Shown piece after piece: positions 1 to 9,400 of a DNA stretch of 20,004 nt. Every line of letters starts with the position of its first letter. Position 1 is the stretch's first letter. The notes under the pieces were generated by a model. It saw only the letters and a program-made list of their open reading frames with translations. It was not told where the DNA came from and searched no databases. A program made the position numbers and the translations under genes. Origin of the DNA: a virus; IMG/VR virus record IMGVR_UViG_3300024264_000206, positions 1 through 20,004 of that record. The stretch is one strand, 5' to 3'.

Positions 1-1
1 T

Positions 2-3000
2 ATACCTAAAGAATCTGAATATGGAATATCTCAAGTAAAAGAAGGTTCTAATTATGTTAATTTAGATATAAACACTGGGTCAACTGTTAGCTTTAGATTT
101 GATGCCTGGGAGGGTGCTGATTCTGACAACAATGATTCTAAATTTTTTGAAAGATCTTATGCTGTTGGTGCTAATTATTCTGGAGATGCCCTTGTGTCTG
201 CTTTAGAAAAATTTATGATTGCTGAAACGTCATGGGAAAAACCACAAGGTCAACCATATTATGACGACCCTGATAATCAATTTCAGCTTACCTTTTCTAA
301 AACAGGAAGCGGAGCAGCTACTAGACACTTATTAAATGTTAGAACTACAGAGTTTACAAGAGCTTTAGAGAGGGGTTATATTGATGTAGAGGTAAAGTTA
401 TTACTTGTTAATGGTTTATTGGTTTTCGAAACAGATCCTATGGATTTAGATAGCGATATCTATTATGAAACAGAGCAGACTTTTGATGTTGTAAATGGGT
501 TTCATGAAGGTAATGCTCAGAATCAAACAAGTTCTCAATCAGCAATAGTAAATTTAACAACAGGAAATTGTTTTTCTTTTGGTAACGGAGTAGAGAGTAT
601 TCAAGTTAGAGATGAAAGATTAGCTCCAATATATAATATTGACTTAAGACCTAACCTTTCGTTGCTTGATGGATATAAAAAAATATACAACACCACAACG
701 CTTACTTATTCAGGAGCTTATAACGAAAACAGTACATATAATTCATTAAATGAGTTTAACAATAGAAGGGGAATAACTAAAAAAATGGATGCTAAATATG
801 GATCTATTCAAAAGTTATTTGCTAGAGAAACAGATTTAATTGTATTTCAAGAAGATCGAGTTTCTAAAGTTTTGTATGGTAAAAGCTTAGTTCATTCTTC
901 TGACGGCAGCGCATCTCTTACAACCATTGAAAAAGTTCTTGGACAAGATGTTGCATATAGTGGAGAATATGGTATTTCTATAAATCCAGAAAGTTTTGCA
1001 AATTATGGTGGAAACATGTATTTCACAGACGCCGCAAGAGGCACAGTGCTAAGGCTTGGACAAGATGGGTTAACACCTATATCTTATTACGGAATGAAGT
1101 CTTATTTTAAAAACACTTTATATGGATTTAAAAATAAGTTTAATATAGGAGGAATAGACCCAAGAAACCATCAATATGTTTTATCAATGAATCAGTCAGA
1201 AATGATTGTGAACACGCCTGAATACGATTGCGCGTCTATTCTTAACCAATATGTTTATGCGAATATATCAACCAACTACAACTTAAGTGTAGGTTCTTAT
1301 GCGGGTACAGCGGTCTTACAATTTTCAGCAGGTTCTAGTGTTTCTATTTCTGTTGCTTATGGAGGCTCTACATTTACTGGGTCTGGCACATCAGGAAGCG
1401 TTAATATAGATGTTTCTAATTCTGATTTAGATGTAACAAACATAGCTGTGGTTACTATAAGTTCTACGGTTAGTCAAAACGTTTCAATAACACATACTTG
1501 TCCTATTGCACAAACAAGAAAAGTTTACCTTGTTGTTGTAAATGATCAAGACGAAGCTAATCAATCTATAACAAATAGATTTAAAGTAAACTCAAATTCT
1601 TTTTATGAGGACGAAGATGTTTTCGATGCAAGTGAATTAACAAAATTTACTTTCTTTGAAGACGTAGCAGGAACAGCATACGTTCCAGCAACAACTGACT
1701 CTGTGACAATATCTTCATTTAAGCAAATAGGGTATCATACAGGAGATTTTAATAGTTGTAATACATTAGGTTATTTAGTGTCTGCAGCAACTAATTTAAC
1801 AGCTTCTCAGGTAGTCGCACAAGCAACGTATCCTACAGTAACAAATACAGAAACCTCTACGCAAGAAGAGAATTCTATTACATTTACTTTTACAGAAAGC
1901 TCTGCTGACGATAATATTTATTTAGTGTGGAATTATAAAGACGCTTTACCTGTTTTAGTTGATGACAGTATAACAGGAATTACTAATGGAGGAACTGTAA
2001 CTGTAAATGTTATAGCAAATGATACGGTTCCTAGTCCATATACTTTAACTATTGTTGATCCTCCTACAAATGGAACAGCGGTAGTTGTTTCAGGAAGCCC
2101 ATCAACATCTATTCAATATACGCACACAGCTGGTCAAGGGTTAAATGATAGTATTACATATCAAGTTTCAAGGGGAGGTGATTGTGTTGCAACAGCAACT
2201 TTAGCAACAGAAGCTTTATCTATTAACGAAAACACTTATATCTATATTTATTTTGATAGCAGTGGTTCTATGGACAACTCTGAGAATGCTTTACAACAAA
2301 TGAGAAACAACTCATTAAAATCCGTATTGCAAGATTTATACGCTACAGGAGAGACTGCAGGAAACGGAAACACTGACGCTTCTACAAATGGAAGTAATGC
2401 CTATGATTCTCATGTTATATTGAGAGACCAAACATATAACTGGACTAATGAAAGGACTTTAGCCGCTTTAACTGATCCAGATTTAAAAGATTATATAACT
2501 ACAGGAAGTTTAAACTCGTTTCCTAGCGATGCTGAAAATGTTATTTTTATGATTTTCCAAGATGAAGCGAGTACTGTTTACCATGGAGGTAGTTGGGATA
2601 TAAACACAACTAGAACATCTACTTATAATACAGATGTAGCAAATTTAAGATCTAGAGTGTCTACATTAAATTCTACAAACTCTACTTTTTATAGAGGTAT
2701 AGTTTTTCAAGTAGACGGTTCTGGAGACTTCAAAGATTTAATGACTGCTGTCGAGACAGGAACTGGGCAATATAGCGGAACTAATGGATTAAGCGATTTA
2801 AGTACCTCTGGAGGTACATTCACTTTCGAGTATGACATAGAAGACACGATTGGATCAGGAACGCCTGATGACTCTCAAGCTCCGTATAAACCAGCTCCAT
2901 TAGTAGGAAGGTTTGATAAATGGGAGTATTATTACTTATACCACGTAACCAAGGCTTTAGATAATTTAGGATTTGATCCTAATAACACTCTAGATTGGCC

Positions 3001-3019
3001 TAGAATAATAGATGATTAA
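2..3019 (+). CDS. Muzzle/tail stabilisation protein with Ig-like and VWA domains (5' partial)
   Basis: The frame is open from base 2, so the true start lies left of the window; a GTG at 194 is only an internal codon. Numbering residues from base 2, the region from about 85 to 400 carries motifs I recognise from the crAss-like phage muzzle (stabilisation) protein: FQEDRVSKVL at 282, the EYGI..NPESF segment, and YFTDAARGTVLRL..DGLTPIS at 340. This protein family closes the tail end of the portal-ring-muzzle stack. Residues about 654-734 (DDSITG...VNVIANDT) resemble a bacterial cadherin/Ig-like repeat. From about 740 there is a VWA-like domain with DSSGSM (D752, a complete DxSxS) and a second candidate metal-site strand FMIFQDEAS (D854). 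The last 50 residues match nothing I know. The stop overlaps the next ATG by one base (TAATG), so the two genes are probably translationally coupled. The muzzle call is solid; the adhesion role of the VWA part is inference. Confidence 0.8.
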   Translation: MPKESEYGISQVKEGSNYVNLDINTGSTVSFRFDAWEGADSDNNDSKFFERSYAVGANYSGDALVSALEKFMIAETSWEKPQGQPYYDDPDNQFQLTFSKTGSGAATRHLLNVRTTEFTRALERGYIDVEVKLLLVNGLLVFETDPMDLDSDIYYETEQTFDVVNGFHEGNAQNQTSSQSAIVNLTTGNCFSFGNGVESIQVRDERLAPIYNIDLRPNLSLLDGYKKIYNTTTLTYSGAYNENSTYNSLNEFNNRRGITKKMDAKYGSIQKLFARETDLIVFQEDRVSKVLYGKSLVHSSDGSASLTTIEKVLGQDVAYSGEYGISINPESFANYGGNMYFTDAARGTVLRLGQDGLTPISYYGMKSYFKNTLYGFKNKFNIGGIDPRNHQYVLSMNQSEMIVNTPEYDCASILNQYVYANISTNYNLSVGSYAGTAVLQFSAGSSVSISVAYGGSTFTGSGTSGSVNIDVSNSDLDVTNIAVVTISSTVSQNVSITHTCPIAQTRKVYLVVVNDQDEANQSITNRFKVNSNSFYEDEDVFDASELTKFTFFEDVAGTAYVPATTDSVTISSFKQIGYHTGDFNSCNTLGYLVSAATNLTASQVVAQATYPTVTNTETSTQEENSITFTFTESSADDNIYLVWNYKDALPVLVDDSITGITNGGTVTVNVIANDTVPSPYTLTIVDPPTNGTAVVVSGSPSTSIQYTHTAGQGLNDSITYQVSRGGDCVATATLATEALSINENTYIYIYFDSSGSMDNSENALQQMRNNSLKSVLQDLYATGETAGNGNTDASTNGSNAYDSHVILRDQTYNWTNERTLAALTDPDLKDYITTGSLNSFPSDAENVIFMIFQDEASTVYHGGSWDINTTRTSTYNTDVANLRSRVSTLNSTNSTFYRGIVFQVDGSGDFKDLMTAVETGTGQYSGTNGLSDLSTSGGTFTFEYDIEDTIGSGTPDDSQAPYKPAPLVGRFDKWEYYYLYHVTKALDNLGFDPNNTLDWPRIIDD

Positions 3020-3795
3020 TGAGCACAGTAGATACAAACCAAGTAACAATAACATATGACGAAATAAATAAAGGCTGGACGTCTTTTCACTCATATGAAC
3101 CTGAGTGGATGGAGCGTTTAGGTAATCGCTTTTATACCTTTAAAAACGGTAATGTTTATATTCATGAAGATAACGAAACTAGAACCAATTTTTATGGAAC
3201 TAATTATGGGTGTAGCGTCACTGTATCTATTAATAAAGAACCTTCTACGGTTAAGGTTTTTAAAACTATTGGACTAGAGTCTAATAATACAAACTGGTAC
3301 GCGACATTAAATTCAGAGTTAGAGTCTGGTAAAATAGGTGACGCATCTAATTTAAAGTTTGAAGATAAAGAGGGTATTAAATATGGATACATTAGGAGAC
3401 ATTCTTCTAGTGTTTTAGATTTTAATGAACTGTCTATTATTGGATTAGGAAATTTACAATCTATTCCTAGTACTAATAATTATAGATTTACAAGTGATAT
3501 ACCAAATCAAATAACAGCAAATAATGTAGATGGAGTAGGAGGAGATGCGTTGTATTTTAATAACGGAGCTTCTTTGGTAATAGGCGGTATTGACTCTATA
3601 AATGGAAATATTATAACAACAACAATATCAACAAATACACCGTCTGTGAATGATTTTTGTTTCGTTGCAAAAAACCCTAGCTCAGAATCATTTGGATTAA
3701 GAGGATATCATTCTACAATTAAACTTGTAAATCAATTTACTGGTTTTGTGGAACTTTATTCTGTAAACAGTGAGGTAATGAAGAGCTATATGTAA
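3019..3795 (+). CDS. Probable detached C-terminal part of the muzzle protein
   Basis: This 258-residue protein starts at the ATG inside TAATG, directly after the large muzzle gene. Near its N terminus it has TYDEINKGWTSFHSYEPEW (residues 12-30) followed by NRFYTFKNGNVYIHE (36-50). In crAss-like muzzle proteins, as I remember them, this 'GWTSF.SY.P..M...FYTFKNG.LY.H' segment lies in the C-terminal half of a single long chain. Finding it as the start of a separate gene suggests that the ancestral protein has been split, with the C-terminal piece assembling with the upstream product in the virion. The rest is beta-rich and rich in N/S/T, as expected for a phage structural protein. No signal peptide or membrane segment is visible. 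The alternative is an independent tail protein that shares the fold. Confidence 0.65.
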   Translation: MSTVDTNQVTITYDEINKGWTSFHSYEPEWMERLGNRFYTFKNGNVYIHEDNETRTNFYGTNYGCSVTVSINKEPSTVKVFKTIGLESNNTNWYATLNSELESGKIGDASNLKFEDKEGIKYGYIRRHSSSVLDFNELSIIGLGNLQSIPSTNNYRFTSDIPNQITANNVDGVGGDALYFNNGASLVIGGIDSINGNIITTTISTNTPSVNDFCFVAKNPSSESFGLRGYHSTIKLVNQFTGFVELYSVNSEVMKSYM

Positions 3796-3801
3796 ATTTC
3801 G

Positions 3802-3809
3802 TATATTTG
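3802..3809 (+). promoter_or_regulatory. Bacteroidetes-type -7 promoter element (TATATTTG)
   Basis: TATATTTG matches the Bacteroidetes sigma-A -7 consensus TAnnTTTG and sits in the only sizeable gap of the rightward block. It lies 22 nt upstream of the 191-residue gene and would start a transcript near 3815. No clear TTTG -33 element is seen at the expected distance (TGAA at 3779-3782), so strength is uncertain. The leader after it is purely A-rich (AAAAAAGAATAAAAA before the ATG), the usual SD-less Bacteroidetes start context. It would drive the three ejection-protein genes. Confidence 0.5.
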
Positions 3810-3831
3810 TATAACTAAAAAAGAATAAAAA

Positions 3832-4407
3832 ATGGCTTTATTAACAACATTAGGATTAGTGGGTGGAGCAGCTGGTTCTGTTATGAATTTTATTGGCGGA
3901 TCAAAAGCAGCTGCAGAGGGTAGAAGAAAATTAGATCAGTTTCAATGGCAAGGCTTAGAGACTGGGGCGGCAGATGCTTTAGCTCCTTCTTTAAAACTAG
4001 AAGAAGACGCTTTAAATAAGATACAACAAAATAAAGAACGATTTGCAGATGTTGCTATGTCAGGCGGAGACGCGGGAAATATGTTAGCAATGCTTACTGC
4101 TGGAGAAGAGACAACAGGAGCTCAAGAACAAGCCCTTTATGGGAACATGAGCAAGCAAATGTTTGAGGCTGATAAAATTAGAGTTCAAGATGAGCAGATG
4201 AGAAGGTCTATGCTGGAGGAAAGACAAAAGAATGAAGTTGCTAGCCTACAAGCTCAAGTTGCTGCTGGGGAACAACAAAAATCATCAGCAATAACAAACT
4301 TCTCTAAAACGCTTATGAGTGGTGGTATTGGACAAGAATCTGCAAATGCAGATGCTGGGTTTGACCCAATGGGAATGTTTCAGTTAGGTATGAAAAAAAA
4401 AAAGTAA
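3832..4407 (+). CDS. Small internal virion/ejection protein (T7 gp14-like by position)
   Basis: This is a 191-residue protein. The N terminus (residues 5-24) is a glycine-rich hydrophobic stretch, LGLVGGAAGSVMNFIGG, reminiscent of glycine-zipper membrane-inserting segments. The rest is almost entirely helical and rich in A, Q, E and K (coiled-coil-like around 105-155), ending in a run of lysines. A hydrophobic glycine-rich head, a helical body and a length of about 190 residues match T7 internal core protein gp14 (196 residues), and the next two genes are larger, as gp15 and gp16 are. The role inferred from this is a capsid-stored protein ejected with the DNA to help build a channel across the envelope. 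No sequence-level homology is claimed. It is the first gene after the -7 element at 3802. Confidence 0.5.
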   Translation: MALLTTLGLVGGAAGSVMNFIGGSKAAAEGRRKLDQFQWQGLETGAADALAPSLKLEEDALNKIQQNKERFADVAMSGGDAGNMLAMLTAGEETTGAQEQALYGNMSKQMFEADKIRVQDEQMRRSMLEERQKNEVASLQAQVAAGEQQKSSAITNFSKTLMSGGIGQESANADAGFDPMGMFQLGMKKKK

Positions 4408-4432
4408 AAAAACAAACGAGTAATTCATAAAA

Positions 4433-6463
4433 ATGGCATACGGAGGAGGTTATTTAGTTAAACCAGTACAAAGCGAAAACGGATCTATTGGAGAATTGTT
4501 TTTAGCTGGTCAGGCACAGGTACAGAAAGTAAGAGACAAGGTTAGGGAGGAGAGAAGAGTTCAATCAAAAGCATTGGGTGAAGCAACGGATTTTGTAGCT
4601 ACAGGTATTCAGGACATGGATTCGTATTGGGCTAAAGCTGGTTCTGATGCGAGATCTAAATTAATGGAACTACAACAAGCTAATAGAAATGGAGAGATTT
4701 CTAGAAGCGAAGTGGTTGCGCAATCTGCAGCAATAACAGGAGAGATGAGTATGATAGGTCAATTACCTACCATAATAAAAGAACAAAGAGATTCAATAAT
4801 AGCAGAGCAAGAAAAAGAGGGGTATTCTGGATTAACTTTAGCTGAGTTTGATCGAACCTGGTTTAAAGATATTTCTAACGGAGCTTACTCTAGTGGAGCA
4901 ACTTACATACCTGCAAGAGACGCAATACCTGCGGTTCCTGATGTAGTTGCTACACAAGCCGATATCGATGGAGGAGCTGTTGATGTTGATGGAAAACCAG
5001 CGGTAGCTGGCAGTATTATGAAAAAAGGGTCTGCTGCTGTTCCAAAGCAATCAGCCAAGCAAGTAGACTTACAAAGCTATTACAAGCCTGTTCTTATAGG
5101 TAATAAACAACATATGGAGTTTACTTACCAGTACCTTGAAAAAGGAAGTGATAAAATAAAAACAAAAACAATATTAAAGCCTTTAAGAGATCATATAAAT
5201 CCAAGCAAGAAAAAATACTTTAAAGTAGACGACAAAAAAGAAGTTGCTGCTTTCAGAAAAAACATTGGAGACACAGGGTTTACTTTTACAGGAGCAGACG
5301 GGTTACAGCAGTCTATATACCAACCAATGCAAACAACTGTTAATGGCACCCAGATATACAGTAGAATTTCTGACCCTAAAGATGTTGAATATGTGCAGAG
5401 AGCTATAGAGCAAGAAATAACATCTAAAAGTATGGATTGGATGGCGGCTTATGCTTTTGATGTTTTAGGAGCAAGAACTCCTTTTGGAGATGGCGCCACA
5501 GGAATACCTTTAACAGATGATGAAATAGAGAGAAAATTTCCTTCTTCTATATATTTTGATTATGATTCTTCAACGGCTAAGGGTTCTGCAATTAAATTTG
5601 AAGACGATCCTTTGATGCTTGATGTTGATGAACAAGGAAATACAGTTTTAACAGAAAGCACTATTAAGCTAGTGAAAGCTCATTATAGAAATCAATTAAT
5701 GGCTTCTATAAATGTGGATACTGAGGTTTATAAAGATAGAGCAAGATCGTCTACAACAAGAAGTACAAAAGACACAAACACAAGAATTGCTCCAGCTAGC
5801 TATAGTGTTAAGGGTAAGGGTTATAAAGTAAGTGGACATAATCTTCTTTCTAGAGCGGTTATTTCTATGAGCAGAAAAAACGAATTAACGGGTAATGTTG
5901 ATGGATCAGATCCAAAATTGAGGCTAAGTAATCAAGAAGCAAGTTTCCTCGATAATGGAGTGCTAGAACATGGTCTTGATAATGTTCCAACAGCTTTAAA
6001 GAATTTACATTTGGCTACAGACTATGATTTAACAACTCAAGGAGCTGTTAATGTTGGAGGTGTTTTAGATAATTTTAAAGATGTATTAAACGTCAATACT
6101 TTTACTAATAACAAGTTTAAAGATATAACTGGATTTTTTACATCTGTAGATAAAGGTGGGCAACCTATAATTATTTTAACAGGTAACGCTACTTACGGAG
6201 AAGTAAGTTCTACTATTAAAACAGATGGAAGTAATCTTGATAGTAAAACAACAACTGGAGAAAGTTCTTATGTTGCTGAAGGCATGACGCTTCCTTTAAC
6301 AGATGAGCAAGCTCAGAGTTTTTATTTGCGAATATTTCATGACAAAAAAGGAATACCAGAATTAGCAGAAATTTTAACTGATTTACAATTCGATAGAAAC
6401 ACAAGAGACGTTAAAAAAGCCTTGCATTTAGCACAAGTTGAAATCAATAAACGAAGTCAATAA
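4433..6463 (+). CDS. Internal virion/ejection protein, 676 residues (T7 gp15-like by position)
   Basis: I do not recognise this family by sequence. Residues about 20-115 are charged and helical, likely coiled coil (VQKVRDKVREERR..., AKAGSDARSKLMELQQANR). A P/A/V/D-rich low-complexity linker lies around 160-205 (PARDAIPAVPDVVATQADIDGG), followed by a mixed alpha/beta region and a helical C terminus ending NKRSQ. There are no cysteines, membrane segments or enzymatic motifs. It starts 25 nt after the 191-residue gene, and the 2143-residue gene begins 13 nt after its stop, so the three form one unit. Position, size and composition suit a structural or ejected core protein. Confidence 0.5.
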   Translation: MAYGGGYLVKPVQSENGSIGELFLAGQAQVQKVRDKVREERRVQSKALGEATDFVATGIQDMDSYWAKAGSDARSKLMELQQANRNGEISRSEVVAQSAAITGEMSMIGQLPTIIKEQRDSIIAEQEKEGYSGLTLAEFDRTWFKDISNGAYSSGATYIPARDAIPAVPDVVATQADIDGGAVDVDGKPAVAGSIMKKGSAAVPKQSAKQVDLQSYYKPVLIGNKQHMEFTYQYLEKGSDKIKTKTILKPLRDHINPSKKKYFKVDDKKEVAAFRKNIGDTGFTFTGADGLQQSIYQPMQTTVNGTQIYSRISDPKDVEYVQRAIEQEITSKSMDWMAAYAFDVLGARTPFGDGATGIPLTDDEIERKFPSSIYFDYDSSTAKGSAIKFEDDPLMLDVDEQGNTVLTESTIKLVKAHYRNQLMASINVDTEVYKDRARSSTTRSTKDTNTRIAPASYSVKGKGYKVSGHNLLSRAVISMSRKNELTGNVDGSDPKLRLSNQEASFLDNGVLEHGLDNVPTALKNLHLATDYDLTTQGAVNVGGVLDNFKDVLNVNTFTNNKFKDITGFFTSVDKGGQPIIILTGNATYGEVSSTIKTDGSNLDSKTTTGESSYVAEGMTLPLTDEQAQSFYLRIFHDKKGIPELAEILTDLQFDRNTRDVKKALHLAQVEINKRSQ

Positions 6464-6476
6464 ACAAATATAGTTC

Positions 6477-9400
6477 ATGATTGTGAATAAAGAAAATACA
6501 ATACCATTAGTTGAGGAAACTAAGCCTGTCGTACAAGAAAGTGTTCAAGATACAACACAGGATAACTTGCAAAAAAAAGACAAGAAAGACCCAGCAGATC
6601 CTCCTAAAAAAAAGCTTGATAAATCAAAAGCAAAGCAATGGGTTATTGATTTATACAAGTCAAAAGGGATTGAAATAGATGACGCTGAAGCAACAAGATT
6701 TGCAGAGAATAAAAACATCAAATCAATAATCACTGATCAATACAGGTTGGCTAAGGTTAAAATTCCAAAACAAAAAGAATTAGATTCTTTATATAGTAGC
6801 TGGGAGATTGACATTGACCCTGTAGATGAAATCATTCAAAATTCTACTCTTTTAAACAATCCACCTTCACCAACAGATGAATTATTAACATCTGCTTCTT
6901 CTAACGTGGAAAAAAAAAATCCACTAACGACTTCTCAAAATCAGAGTACGGATTCGGATTCAAGTTCGGAAGATGGCAGTTCTTCATCGGCATACAAAGG
7001 GTTTTTTAATGGAGACAAAACTTATTCTGAAAACATAAACAATATTCCCGTAAGTGTTTTAGGTCTTGGAAGTGAAGATGCTATGCTGTCTTTAAACAAC
7101 ACTTTGAAGCAATATGGTGTTGATGTAAAAATGGGATCCCCTGACACAGATATGGATGGTATTACTATTACTAGGCCTGACGGGGAATCAATGTCTTTTA
7201 CAATATTTAGTGACATATACAAGGCTAGGCTTAAGATGGTTAATCCTGATCAAAATCCAGATGAATTACAAAAAGTAAGACATGCTGAAATGCTTAGTTT
7301 CATTAATGGATCAAAAAAAGAAAATCTAAGTTTTCAAAAAGGTATTTTTCAAAATGTAGACAAAACCACTTTGAGTGGTGCAGTATCAGACTACATGAAT
7401 TATGCTTTAACGCCTTCAACAGAAGATATTAACTTTATAATTAAAATGCTTCCTGGAAGAAAAAAATCTGTAGGCGAGTACTTTAATAAAGATGGTTCTT
7501 TTAAATATGAGTTATGGAAGTTAGATGTTGGTAGAGCTGATGCTGGGCTAAGTAAGCATAAATTAGATCAGTACAGAGATGATGAGTATGAGCAAGCCGC
7601 AACAAGGTCTAGAGATAATACTGCGACTAGAAAGCCTAAGATGATTAATTTTCCAAATCTTGATCCTGATAAAAAACTAAATGAAAAAGCAAAAAGCAGA
7701 TCAAGAAAAGAAGCTTTAAAAAAGATAAGTGATATATCAAGGTCTTTTAATGTAAAAAAAGAAGTAGCTTCCTCTAATTTAGGAAACGCATTAAGAGAGT
7801 CTGGAGCTTATCAAATGGTTGATTTAAATGATCCTGTTGCTATTTCTGATATTAGACAAGCTGGATTACTTCCTGGTGATTTGCCTATGGATCAAATTCT
7901 TATAAATGGATCACCTTCTTCTGTAAATGAAGTAAGCTCTATGCTTTATGATTACGAAACAATCAAAGCTATTCGCGCTGGTAAAATAAAAATAGATATA
8001 GGAGACCCTAAGACAGCAGGTTTGTTAGCTGATCAAGTTGCTCAAATTAAAGACTTAATTAGAACTCAAGAAGCTTTTGATAATGAAGGGGTTTTAGGAT
8101 TTGATAATGGATTCACCGATTGGCTTAATCAAGCACAAGAAACTGTAGAAGGTGGATTGACTGCTATTGGACTTTCTGCTTGGGAATTAGCCTCTAATGT
8201 TTCATATATTGGATATGACAGCTTAGTTGCAATGGGAGTTCCTAAAGCTGAAGCTCAAATGATAATGTACGGAAATACAGGTCTTCCAGGTGTCGCAAAT
8301 ATTGGAAGATTATTAGATCCTCAGCTTGTTAAACACGTTAGGGATGAATACCAGCCTGTATATGAAGGAGATATTTTAGATTCACAAAGTTTTGGAGAGG
8401 GTTTCTATAAAGCATCTACAGCTACTGCAAATTCTTTAGTGTATACGGGTGTTTTTATGTTAAATCCAGCTCTCGGATTAACCGCTACAGGATTAGGTAG
8501 TTATGGAGGAGATAGAGTTTACCAGAACCAAAGAGTAAACGAAATAAACGAAAAGAAAAAAATGGGCTTTTCTCTTAGTCCAGAAGAGCAACAGATGTTG
8601 AATCAATCAGGTTTTATGTCTAGGTTAAATTCATTAACTAAAGCTGGAGTTGAGGTTGGAGTTACCTCTTTGTTTACGTTTAGATATTTTAAAGGAGTAA
8701 AATCGGCGTCAAAATTTAATGGCCCAAAAACAGCTGAAAACGCAAAAAAAATAGCAGATCAATATGCTAAAAATGTTAGACAAACAATGGCTGGAAAATT
8801 ATCTCAAATGCTTGGTATTGAGAAAAAAGCTATTCTAGCAGAGCTGCCAGAAGAAAACCTTATTGCTTTAACTAATTATTATGTTGACATTGAATTTGGT
8901 TTGGATGTTTGGGATTTTGAAAAAGCAAAAAAATTAGTTAAAGAAACTTCCATTGTATCTGTTTTTAGCGGTTATACTATGGGGGTTGGAACTAAGTTGC
9001 ATCAAAATTCAAAAATCAAAAAAATAGGAGAGCAACAGATAAAAAACAACATTAATTTACCTGCGGAAAATGAAGCTATTGTTAATAAACTTAATATTGA
9101 TGCTCAGGTAAATCAAATTGAAAAGCAAGCAGAGCAAGGGTTAATTGATTTAGAAACCGTTAATGGATATCAGGATTTAAAAGACTTACAACTACAGGCT
9201 AACAACCAAGTAAATAAGTTCGAGGACATGAAAAATGACCTTGTTAAGAAGATGAGTGTGAACGAAAGGAATGAATTTTTAGATATTATAAGACAAATAG
9301 AGCAGCAAGACTCTAATATATCTTCTGAAGATAATTCAAATAATGTAAAAAAGAAAAGTCAAGAAAACATAGAAGCTCTTAAAATTAGAGGTAGAGAAAT

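Noticed and set aside
194-196. GTG as a start codon for the first gene
   Set aside because: The frame is open back to base 2 and its upstream codons continue the same protein, so this is an internal valine.
6466-6473. CAAATATA, a minus-strand TAnnTTTG match between two virion genes
   Set aside because: It would drive antisense RNA into a structural gene with no minus-strand gene there; one such 6-fixed-base match is expected by chance in A/T-rich DNA.
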